Under the pieces are notes generated by a model. That model made no database searches, was not told where the DNA came from, and saw only the letters and a program-made list of their open reading frames with translations. DNA of 64,000 nt from JALQTD01 sp965656785 (lineage in GTDB: Bacteria > Bacteroidota > Bacteroidia > Flavobacteriales_D > Sanyastnellaceae): positions 1 through 64,000 of the forward strand of contig CBFHLY010000011.1 in NCBI GenBank assembly GCA_965656785.1, in the 5' to 3' direction. This document shows, in pieces, positions 33,409 to 40,469 of this stretch (position 1 is its first letter; each line of letters starts with the position of its first letter). The translations under genes were made by a program, and so were the position numbers.

Positions 33409-34731
33409 TTAGCGTTGGATGACCAGGGTCTCTTGACTCCAGTTTCCGAACGCATCTTGCAAACGCAAGAGGTACGTTCCGCCCACAAATTGGGACACAT
33501 CCACGGCGGTGGTGCCTTCGAATACCAGCTGACTGCGGTACAAACACCGACCGGTGATGGACCACAACTCCAAGCTCGTCGCTTCACTCGTGGCATGAAC
33601 GTAGAGGCGATCGTCGGCAGGAATGGGGTAGCATTTGACGTGCATGGCTTCAGAAGGAAGCTTGGAGTTGCCTTCACCACCTATCGTACCCAGGTTTTCC
33701 AATTCTTCTTCCGGCCCCTTGTCCTCCCACATGCCATCGAGGTCGACATCGAGCCCATCCCAAGGCAAGTCTCCCCAACCACTGCCGTTGAGGAGGCTAT
33801 CCAACCATGCGTAGTCACCTGACGCAATCAGGCTGTCCAAATTCAACCCGCCATTGCCCGCTTCGATGAGCAAGCTGTCCACCCACACCTGACCGCCATT
33901 GGCAATCCACTCATTGATCAAGCTGTCGAGCAGGTCAAATTCGTCATCCCCCGTCCAAGTAGAATCCGTCCACTCAACATCGTCCTCATCCCAATCATCC
34001 GTCCACTCGAAGTCATCGTCATCCCAATCCCCCGTCCACTCGAAGTCATCGTCATCCCAATCCCCCGTCCAAGTAGAATCCGTGAACACGAAGATGTCCT
34101 CCAACCAAGAAAAATCACCGGCCGCAATCAGGCTGTCCAAATTCAACCCGCCATTGCCCGCTTCGATCAACAAGCTGTCCATCCACACCAGACCGCCGTT
34201 GGCAATCCAGTCGTTGATCAAGCTGTCGAGCGCGTCCCCGCTGATGCCGCCGATCCCATCCAAGCTGTCCGTCCAGGTTCCTCCTGTCCAAGTTGAATCG
34301 TTCCACTCGAAGTCGTCGTCGTCCCAATCGTCATCGCCGTCGTCGTCGTCCGAATCGTCGTCGTCCCAATCGTCATCGCCGTCGTCGTCGTCCGAATCGT
34401 CATCGCCGTCGTCGTCGTCCGAATCGTCGTCGTCCCAATCGTCGTCCCAATCGTCATCGCCGTCATCCGAATCGTCGTCGTCGTTGTCCCAATCACCGGG
34501 CTCCCAACCCACTGCGCAGTCGCCTCCTTCGATGATGGTCAGTCCCATGCAATCGGCAAAGCACGCATTGGGCAGCGCAACCACTAAGCCCGGCAAGACC
34601 TCAGCACACACAGGTGGAGCATCGTCAATCGGGCAATCGCAATCATCGAAGTAGTCCTCCAAATCAGGCTGCGCCACCGCAGTGGACAAGCCGAATAGAA
34701 CGGAAAGCAAGAAGTAAGTGAACTGTTTCAT
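33409..34731 (-). CDS. Secreted, extremely Asp-rich repeat protein with T9SS sorting domain
   Basis: A 440-residue exported protein. The signal peptide ends near residue 20 (STAVAQ). Residues ~28-72 hold six cysteines in a Kazal-like spacing ('CDCPIDDAPPVCAEV', 'PNACFADCMGL', 'GGDC'). Residues ~75-150 are almost only Asp with Ser, Gly and Trp. Then come two near-identical ~36-residue modules ('LDSLINDWIANGG', 'DSLLIEAGNGGLNLDSLI') separated by three 11-residue 'DDDFEWTGDW'-type repeats. The last ~75 residues ('KCYPIPADDRLYVHA', 'GGTYLLRLQD') are a T9SS type A sorting domain. It is flanked by terminators and is a single-gene unit. Possible roles are calcium or cation binding and surface-layer formation. 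I know of no named family for the whole protein. Confidence 0.82.
   Translation of the reverse strand: MKQFTYFLLSVLFGLSTAVAQPDLEDYFDDCDCPIDDAPPVCAEVLPGLVVALPNACFADCMGLTIIEGGDCAVGWEPGDWDNDDDDSDDGDDDWDDDWDDDDSDDDDGDDDSDDDDGDDDWDDDDSDDDDGDDDWDDDDFEWNDSTWTGGTWTDSLDGIGGISGDALDSLINDWIANGGLVWMDSLLIEAGNGGLNLDSLIAAGDFSWLEDIFVFTDSTWTGDWDDDDFEWTGDWDDDDFEWTDDWDEDDVEWTDSTWTGDDEFDLLDSLINEWIANGGQVWVDSLLIEAGNGGLNLDSLIASGDYAWLDSLLNGSGWGDLPWDGLDVDLDGMWEDKGPEEELENLGTIGGEGNSKLPSEAMHVKCYPIPADDRLYVHATSEATSLELWSITGRCLYRSQLVFEGTTAVDVSQFVGGTYLLRLQDAFGNWSQETLVIQR
33824..33931. repeat. 108-base internal duplication, copy 1
   Basis: Near-identical to 34124-34231, exactly 300 bases away and in the same orientation, with only scattered substitutions. 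It encodes the module 'DSLINEWIANGGQVWVDSLL' and the following residues of the Asp-rich protein. Confidence 0.9.
33968..34066. repeat. Three tandem 33-base units
   Basis: Units at 33968-34000, 34001-34033 and 34034-34066; the last two are identical or nearly so and the first is diverged. Each encodes an 11-residue DDDFEWTGDW-like unit. Confidence 0.85.
34124..34231. repeat. 108-base internal duplication, copy 2
   Basis: Partner of 33824-33931; encodes 'DSLINDWIANGGLVWMDSLL' and following residues. Confidence 0.9.
34312..34484. repeat. Degenerate trinucleotide-rich tandem repeat (Asp/Ser codons)
   Basis: A block of TCG, TCA and TCC triplets built from overlapping ~42-base and shorter units, e.g. 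CCCAATCGTCATCGCCG recurring several times. On the coding (minus) strand it gives runs of GAC/GAT with occasional AGC/TCG and TGG codons. Confidence 0.85.
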
Positions 34732-34831
34732 TGTTGCAGGTTTTGATTTGCCACCGGTTTACGCTGGCCGTTGGACAAAACTTGGCAAGAGGTCGGATTT
34801 TTTTCGACCCGGTTTGTTCACGCGTGCAAAC

Positions 34832-34864
34832 AAAAACGCAGACCACCTGAGTCGTCTGCGTTTT
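34832..34864 (-). terminator. Terminator downstream of the tRNA pair
   Basis: Arms AAAACGCAGAC and GTCTGCGTTTT form an 11-base-pair stem. On the minus strand it is followed by a T-rich stretch. It lies 26 bases after the tRNA-Arg 3' end. Confidence 0.8.
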
Positions 34865-34889
34865 GATGAAGTGCCCCGAACGGGCCCAG

Positions 34890-34961
34890 TAGCTCCACTA
34901 GGACTCGAACCTAGATCTAGGGTACCGGAAACCCTTGTTCTATCCCTTGAACTATGGAGCC
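34890..34961 (-). tRNA. tRNA-Arg (anticodon CCG)
   Basis: A 72-base cloverleaf on the minus strand. The acceptor arms GGCTCCA and TGGAGCT pair with one G-T at the end. The anticodon stem AGGGT/ACCCT encloses the loop TTCCGGT, giving anticodon CCG. The T arm contains GGTTCGAGTCC. CCA is not encoded. It would read CGG, a frequent Arg codon in GC-rich genes. Confidence 0.93.
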
Positions 34962-34972
34962 AAATAACAAAT

Positions 34973-34992
34973 CGGTGCACCGAAGTGCACCG
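34973..34992 (-). other. Hairpin with UUCG loop between the two tRNAs
   Basis: CGGTGCAC-CGAA-GTGCACCG is a perfect eight-base-pair stem; on the transcribed minus strand the loop is TTCG, a very stable tetraloop. No T-run follows, so it may be a processing or attenuation element rather than a terminator. Confidence 0.6.
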
Positions 34993-34999
34993 ACTTTCG

Positions 35000-35074
<75 letters not shown>

Positions 35075-35104
35075 TGAATCCCCGCACTCGTTCGAACGGG
35101 GGCA

Positions 35105-35112
35105 CAAATATA
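35105..35112 (-). promoter_or_regulatory. -7 element of the tRNA-Ala/tRNA-Arg unit
   Basis: On the minus strand TATATTTG, a perfect TAnnTTTG, 31 bases before the tRNA-Ala 5' end. The same octamer is used before rpmG (48684). Confidence 0.65.
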
Positions 35113-35151
35113 CCCAAAGTTGTACAATCCGAACCCGGCTGCCGAATTTTT

Positions 35152-35553
35152 TCAATCCCGCACGGGACGTCCCGGTTTCAGGGTGATGGGAATGGCCTCT
35201 TGTTGGTTCCGCTTCCAGGTGGTGAGGGTGGGCGATGGATTGGGATTTGGCCAGCGAATCCAAGCCGTTGAATCCGGTGGGGCGACGAAATCCGGGACCA
35301 CCGCGAACCAATCGCCGGCCGACCGACCCGGGATCATGGCGTACCACCAGCCGCCCACCCCAATCCACACCGAATCGGCGAGCACCGCTTGGACGCGGTA
35401 AGTATCGGTCGCTCGGAGAACGTCCGCTATGCCGAGGGGGTGGTGCTCCACCCAGGCAACGAGGGGATCGTCGGATTGAGGAGGATGCGGGGTTTGGCCC
35501 AAAAGGGGCCTCACCAGCGCAAGAATCGAAAGGACTGCCGCCAATTTTCGCAT
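35152..35553 (-). CDS. Small secreted protein, unknown function
   Basis: A 133-residue protein with a signal peptide ending at about residue 20 (VRPLLGQ). The mature part is short and Trp- and Pro-rich ('VWIGVGGWWYAMIPG', 'WIRWPNPNPSPT'). No domain recognised. It overlaps the end of the upstream T9SS-type gene by 43 bases and is likely co-transcribed. A start further in is possible, but the signal peptide supports ATG 35553. Confidence 0.55.
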   Translation of the reverse strand: MRKLAAVLSILALVRPLLGQTPHPPQSDDPLVAWVEHHPLGIADVLRATDTYRVQAVLADSVWIGVGGWWYAMIPGRSAGDWFAVVPDFVAPPDSTAWIRWPNPNPSPTLTTWKRNQQEAIPITLKPGRPVRD

Positions 35554-36932
35554 GCTACATCGATCAGGTAAATACCTCCGGGCCAGCGCGATGCGTCCAG
35601 CACAGGGCCCTTCCCCGAATCAATGACCGTGCCATGGAGCGTAAACACCACGAAGGTGAATTCCTCGCAGGGCTGCCCGACCAAGCGCAGCCGACCGTTT
35701 CCGGGATTCGGAGCCAAGCGCGGCGACCCGTCGTCCGGGAGGACCGGGATGGACAAGGGCCCCATTAAATCGGTCTGGAACGCCTCAAGGTGATGGGGTC
35801 CGATGTGGTCGTTGGGCGCGCGCACCACGTGGAAATTGGGATTGCCGTGCTCGGTGGATCCCACAAGCCAAACCGCGCCCACCTCATCCTCCATCATCGC
35901 CGCGGGTTCCTCCCGCTCCACCCAGCCAAAGGAGCGGCCATCGACGTAGCTGACCGCTGGGCCATAGCGCGAAAACAACATGTCGCCTTCGCCCAAACCG
36001 AAGACCTCAGAACGGTACAGCACGTTCAACTCCGGCGCATTCCACCGGATGTCGCGCACTTGTGCCGGATTCGAAAGGGTCCACATCTCCGGATTTGCAA
36101 CGCCCGACGTGTCCCACCGTGCAATGTGGGCCGTAGGAGTGGACGTTCCGTCGCCGCCCGTCAAACCCAGGTACACCATGGAGTCGACCACGGACAACGC
36201 GTTCACCTCCACAAGCCCCCCAGAAACGTCCGGAACATCGGACCACACCACGCTGCCATCGAGGTCCGCTCGACGGAGCATGCCACGTGCCGAATCGGGG
36301 GTGGGCCGGAGGGTGGAGGCCAACCACAAGTCGCCGCCGGCCAACGTGCCTTCCACCAAGGACTCCGTGAGCACCGGAGTTCCGAACGTGCGCTCGAACA
36401 GCACTTCATGGACACCGCCGACCCAGCGGCTTCCGAGCACGGTGGGCTGCGCGGTTCCGGAGCGGTAGTCGGTGACCCAGGTGAGCAGGGTGTCGCCTGT
36501 TTGGCCCAACGAGACGGGCAACACCCAATCCGCAGCCTCAAACGTCGATGCCCCTAGCACCTCACCGGTCTCCGCAGCCAAGCGATGCCAGTGCACGCCA
36601 TATCCCGCCGCCGCCGGAAGCAACTCACGGGACACCACCACCACGCTGCCGTCCGCATCCAACACACCCGCCACCGCGGTGCCTTCAATGGGCAACACCC
36701 GATGCCAGACCACATCCAACATCGAGTCCATGCGAACCACCCACGGCGCCCGAACGCCCTTGGAATTCGAATCCGAAAAGCCCGTCACAAGGGCATCTGT
36801 ACCCAGCGAAAGCACCGAAATCGCTCCTTCATCCGCGGCCCCGCCCAAACTCACCATCCGGATGGTGTCGAGTTGCGCAGCCAGCGGTCCAGAAAGCACC
36901 GCACTGACGAAAAGAAGGAGGAAGCGCTTCAT
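35511..36932 (-). CDS. Secreted protein with T9SS type A sorting domain
   Basis: A 473-residue exported protein. The signal peptide ends near residue 19 (SGPLAAQ). The body is beta-rich with repeated Gly/Asp-containing blades ('GAISVLSLGTDALVTGFSDSN', 'DSMVYLGLTGGDGTSTPTAHIARWDTSG'), suggestive of a propeller. The last ~75 residues ('PRLAPNPGNGRLRLVG', 'DASRWPGGIYLIDVACE') form the T9SS sorting domain. The start overlaps the kdsA stop by ATGA, an unusual coupling of a cytosolic LPS enzyme with an exported protein. Confidence 0.8.
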   Translation of the reverse strand: MKRFLLLFVSAVLSGPLAAQLDTIRMVSLGGAADEGAISVLSLGTDALVTGFSDSNSKGVRAPWVVRMDSMLDVVWHRVLPIEGTAVAGVLDADGSVVVVSRELLPAAAGYGVHWHRLAAETGEVLGASTFEAADWVLPVSLGQTGDTLLTWVTDYRSGTAQPTVLGSRWVGGVHEVLFERTFGTPVLTESLVEGTLAGGDLWLASTLRPTPDSARGMLRRADLDGSVVWSDVPDVSGGLVEVNALSVVDSMVYLGLTGGDGTSTPTAHIARWDTSGVANPEMWTLSNPAQVRDIRWNAPELNVLYRSEVFGLGEGDMLFSRYGPAVSYVDGRSFGWVEREEPAAMMEDEVGAVWLVGSTEHGNPNFHVVRAPNDHIGPHHLEAFQTDLMGPLSIPVLPDDGSPRLAPNPGNGRLRLVGQPCEEFTFVVFTLHGTVIDSGKGPVLDASRWPGGIYLIDVACENWRQSFRFLRW

Positions 36933-37744
36933 GAGCGAACGGCCGCGTGAACCGCTTGAAGGCGGCGGAACAAATCGAGAACCCGGTCCAACTGCAACAT
37001 GTTCGCCCCGTCCGACAGCGCCTCGGACGGTCGCGGGTGGGTTTCGATGAAGACGCCCTGGGCACCGGCGGCCACGGCTGCCGAAGCGATGGTCGAAATG
37101 AGTTCGGGGCGGCCTCCCGTCACCCCGGACCCTTGGTTCGGCTGCTGCAAACTGTGCGTCACGTCGGCGATGACCGGCGCGAAGTTGCGCATAACCGGGA
37201 AGCTGCGCATGTCCACCACGAGGTCCTGGTAGCCGAGCATCGTTCCGCGCTCGGTGACCCAGGCTTTCGGGTTGCCCGCTTGGTGCACCTTGTCCACGGC
37301 GAATTGCATCGATTCGGGGGCGAGGAACTGGCCTTTTTTGATGTTCACGATTTTACCGGTGGCTGCGGCGGCGACAAGGAGGTCGGTTTGGCGGCAGAGG
37401 AAGGCTGGGATTTGGAGCACGTCCACGTATTCGGCGGCGAGAGCGGCTTCCTCGGCGGCGTGGATGTCCGTGATCACGGGGACCTTGAACGTTTCGCGGA
37501 CCTTGCGCAGGATGGTGAGCGCGGCTTCATCGCCGATGCCCGTGAAGCTGTCGCCGCGGGAGCGGTTCGCCTTGCGATAGGAGCCTTTGAAAATGAGGGG
37601 CAAGCCCAAATCCCCGCACCACTTCACCAGCTGTTCCGCGATTTCCATCACCACGCCCTCGCCCTCCACGGCACATGGTCCCGCGATGATTTGCAGCGCG
37701 TCGCCAGCGGTCCAGCCGGCGGATTCCATTTGGGTTGCATTCAT
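36929..37744 (-). CDS. kdsA: 3-deoxy-8-phosphooctulonate (KDO-8-P) synthase
   Basis: A 271-residue cytosolic TIM-barrel aldolase that condenses PEP with arabinose-5-phosphate, a step in making the KDO of LPS. Signatures: 'IIAGPCAVEGEGV' (about 19-31), 'FKGSYRKANRSRGDSFTGIG', 'DIHAAEEA', 'NIKKGQFLAPESMQ', 'ERGTMLGYQDLVVDMRSF' and 'ETHPRPSEALSDGANML'. Start ATG 37744 gives normal length; the longer open frame upstream is not coding. It shows the outer membrane contains KDO-type LPS or lipooligosaccharide. Confidence 0.97.
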   Translation of the reverse strand: MNATQMESAGWTAGDALQIIAGPCAVEGEGVVMEIAEQLVKWCGDLGLPLIFKGSYRKANRSRGDSFTGIGDEAALTILRKVRETFKVPVITDIHAAEEAALAAEYVDVLQIPAFLCRQTDLLVAAAATGKIVNIKKGQFLAPESMQFAVDKVHQAGNPKAWVTERGTMLGYQDLVVDMRSFPVMRNFAPVIADVTHSLQQPNQGSGVTGGRPELISTIASAAVAAGAQGVFIETHPRPSEALSDGANMLQLDRVLDLFRRLQAVHAAVRS

Positions 37745-37785
37745 GGGACAAATTTGGCACAAACCGCCCAACGCCCCGCCACTCC

Positions 37786-38949
37786 TCACAAATTTCTGCT
37801 CCACACCACGGACGCACCCCGCCCCAATCCGTTGGCGCTCACGCTCCCAACCGGATCGTCCCAAACCACCGCCCACCGGCCGCTCGTCGTCCCATGGGCG
37901 AGGCCGACCACCGGCCGCACCAAGCCCCAGCCGCCCGCGATGGCGCCCAGCTCCACCCCCCACTCCGTGCTCGGCGACCACTGAACGCGCACGTCCAGGC
38001 GCGGCCGCGGCATCCAGCCACCCCAGGTCACCGCCGCTTCGCCTCCCCACCCATCGGACCACGAAGTGCCCGCGCGCACCACCGCCCGGGCGGGCAGCAG
38101 CTGCCACCCCTCGCCCACACGCTTCCGCGCCCACAACGCCTCCCCGAAGCCCTCCTCCTGCACGCCCTCAACGGTCCACCCCGGACCGCTCCACGGCAAG
38201 CCCGTCGTCACCAAGCCCGTATCGGCCACCACCCGTTCCCCCTCGCCATAGCGCACCACCCCGAAATCCTTCACCTCCAACGCCCACCACCGCTCCTCGC
38301 CCCACTGGTGGCGAACATCCAAGCCCAGCCCCCAGCCCGCCTGCTCCCAAAAGTCCAATTCCGCCTCCATCCCCACAGCCAGGGCATCCACTCCCTCGCT
38401 CACATAAAACGCCCCCGAACCGATCGCCCCGTCCGCGCCCCACGCCGCCTGGTATAGCCCCACGTCCACAAACGACGTCCCTTCCGCGTTGCCGAGCCCG
38501 AAGGCCAGGCGGTTCCATTGCAGCCACTGGACGCGGGCGGGTGCGAGGTCCAGGGTTTGGCCCAAATCCGGCGCATTTCCTTGAAACACCAAACTGAACA
38601 GCCCCTCCGTCACCCCCGCCGACATCAGTCCCCGGGACGCGAGCTCCACCCGCGGCACCCGACCCGCCGGCCCGACCACCCCATGCCACGACAGCGCATG
38701 CCCCGCCGACACCCCGAGATGCCCCTCACCCGGCACTTCCATGCGGTGGCGAATGCCCTCGATTTCAGCCGGCTCCAACAGCCCGCCCACCAAGAACGCC
38801 CGGAGGAAACCGTTCGTCAGCACATCGCTTCGGTGCATCCCCTCCACGGCGTACGACACGCCCGCGGGGTGGAACGAGCATTCCTCGACCTGTTGACCGA
38901 AGGCCGCCGTTGCGAGGCACCAAGCGCCGATGATCCACAGGGCCTTCAT
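37786..38949 (-). CDS. Predicted outer-membrane protein, beta-barrel-like
   Basis: A 387-residue protein with a signal peptide (1-19, WCLATAAFGQ). The mature part consists of many alternating strands with Gly and Trp/Tyr ('GLGLDVRHQWGEERWWALEVKDFGVVRYG', 'AAVTWGGWMPRPRLDVRVQWSPSTEWGVELGAIAGG'). It ends 'GASVVWSRNL'. The pattern fits barrel families such as DUF5723, though I cannot confirm which. The start overlaps the stop of the upstream lipoprotein gene, so the pair likely works together. Confidence 0.65.
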   Translation of the reverse strand: MKALWIIGAWCLATAAFGQQVEECSFHPAGVSYAVEGMHRSDVLTNGFLRAFLVGGLLEPAEIEGIRHRMEVPGEGHLGVSAGHALSWHGVVGPAGRVPRVELASRGLMSAGVTEGLFSLVFQGNAPDLGQTLDLAPARVQWLQWNRLAFGLGNAEGTSFVDVGLYQAAWGADGAIGSGAFYVSEGVDALAVGMEAELDFWEQAGWGLGLDVRHQWGEERWWALEVKDFGVVRYGEGERVVADTGLVTTGLPWSGPGWTVEGVQEEGFGEALWARKRVGEGWQLLPARAVVRAGTSWSDGWGGEAAVTWGGWMPRPRLDVRVQWSPSTEWGVELGAIAGGWGLVRPVVGLAHGTTSGRWAVVWDDPVGSVSANGLGRGASVVWSRNL

Positions 38950-40469
38950 TCGATGACGGCTTGGATTTGGCCTTCCAAGGCGAGCTGCATCCGCACCGTT
39001 TCGAAGCCCGAAAACGGCACCGCACCATCGGTGTCCAAGTGCAATTCAATGGGCAACGTGCCCCCCTTTGCCAACCGCTCGGCATCCACCGGCAAGCGCA
39101 GCTCAATGGACTCGCTCCCCACGGGCATGGTCGCAGAAAACTCCGGTCCGGGACCGAACGCATGCGCATCGAAGCGGCCATTCACGGTCCATTCAACGGG
39201 AAAATCGTGGGTCAACCGCACCACGAGCTCGCCGACAAATCCCGGCATGGAACGCGCCTCCACGGTCACCTCCTCCCGGATCACCAATCCACTCACCCCG
39301 ACGCTCAAAGGCAGTTCCAAATCCAGCGACACATAAGGCGGGTCGGAAGCCCGCAAATAATCGTGCCCTGCGGTCACGTCGCCCAACGGATTCAGCTGCA
39401 GCATCCCGTCCACTGCCACAGAAGCCGGCAATGCCCCCAGCGCCTCGAACAGGTTGGGCGTGCACGCCAACAAATCCAACTCCCAGGCATCTGCTGCAGG
39501 CGGATCGGTTGACCAATCGGCCCGCGCCAGGACCTGCTCCATCCCCATTGCGGGGTGGTCGATGGCCTCCCCCGCCAGTTCCAATGACTCGATCCAAAAC
39601 GCCAAATCCGCCCCCATCATGTTGTGCACGGTCAGGTTCGCTTGAGACGGCATCGCCGAAATCGCCCCTGAAGGAAACCGCTCCGCGTCGAACAGGTCGG
39701 CGGATTCGTTCAAGTCGATGTTGATTTGGCCGAAATAGCCTTCCACGTCGGCCACCGTCAGGCCGGTGAACAGCATCTGAACGTCGATGCTGTCGGTGCC
39801 GTAAACGAGGGCCGTGTAAGGAATGTCCGCGGGGGTGCCGATGCGCAGGTTCGAGTTGATGCGGTTCACTTCCGTCCCGCTTGCGCCCGTGAAGTCGATG
39901 GTTGCGGAGGCCAAATCGATTTCGCCTTCCTCGATTTGGCTTCCCCCATCCGTCGAGGGCGGCAGCACCACGTCCAGCACCACCGGCACCCCGCCAATGG
40001 TCACGCTCGGGAAATCATACCGCAACTGCACGTAGCCATTCGTCTTGCTCCGGACGCGGTAGGCGATTTTCCCCTCCTCCAAGGTCATGCGCGTGAATTC
40101 CTGCTCAATGCCCTGGAACACAATGTCCTGCTGCTCATCGAGCAAGACCGCTCCCGGCGGCACCTCAAACGGCCCGCCCGCAAACGCCGGAGACAACACG
40201 TTTTCCACCAACGTATCCGGCAGCAGCGTCAACTCGTCCAACGGCACTTCGGCTACCTTGCCCTGAAAGCGCAAGACCCCAGGCGATCCCGAGGTCACCT
40301 CCCCCAACGTGTCGCCCAAGAATTCACTCCAGCCCCACGTGGCATCCACCAAAGGAAGCGCGATGTCCGCGTTCCAGCGCGTGGGCTCCAAGCGACATCC
40401 CGACAACCCGAGCAGAACGAGTCCACCGAGCATCCATCGCGTCATCCAAGTACCGAAGAAGTCATTCAT
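38946..40469 (-). CDS. Predicted large lipoprotein
   Basis: A 507-residue protein starting at ATG 40469 in the stop of the dapF-DUF4105 gene (ATGA). The N-terminus is a lipoprotein signal with lipobox 'GLSGC' (Cys25) after two short hydrophobic stretches. The rest is beta-rich with several 'LDLELPLSVGVSG', 'VTVEARSMPGFVGELVVRLTHDFPVEW' strands and repeated references to low-Cys, acidic segments. No domain recognised. Part of the order dapF-DUF4105, lipoprotein, outer-membrane protein, all coupled by overlaps; if DUF4105 modifies lipoproteins, this would be a natural client. Confidence 0.7.
   Translation of the reverse strand: MNDFFGTWMTRWMLGGLVLLGLSGCRLEPTRWNADIALPLVDATWGWSEFLGDTLGEVTSGSPGVLRFQGKVAEVPLDELTLLPDTLVENVLSPAFAGGPFEVPPGAVLLDEQQDIVFQGIEQEFTRMTLEEGKIAYRVRSKTNGYVQLRYDFPSVTIGGVPVVLDVVLPPSTDGGSQIEEGEIDLASATIDFTGASGTEVNRINSNLRIGTPADIPYTALVYGTDSIDVQMLFTGLTVADVEGYFGQINIDLNESADLFDAERFPSGAISAMPSQANLTVHNMMGADLAFWIESLELAGEAIDHPAMGMEQVLARADWSTDPPAADAWELDLLACTPNLFEALGALPASVAVDGMLQLNPLGDVTAGHDYLRASDPPYVSLDLELPLSVGVSGLVIREEVTVEARSMPGFVGELVVRLTHDFPVEWTVNGRFDAHAFGPGPEFSATMPVGSESIELRLPVDAERLAKGGTLPIELHLDTDGAVPFSGFETVRMQLALEGQIQAVIE

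Noticed and set aside
34312..34484. CRISPR-like regular repeats
   Set aside because: The units are in-frame Asp/Ser codons inside a secreted-protein gene, too short and without unique spacers; there are no cas genes.
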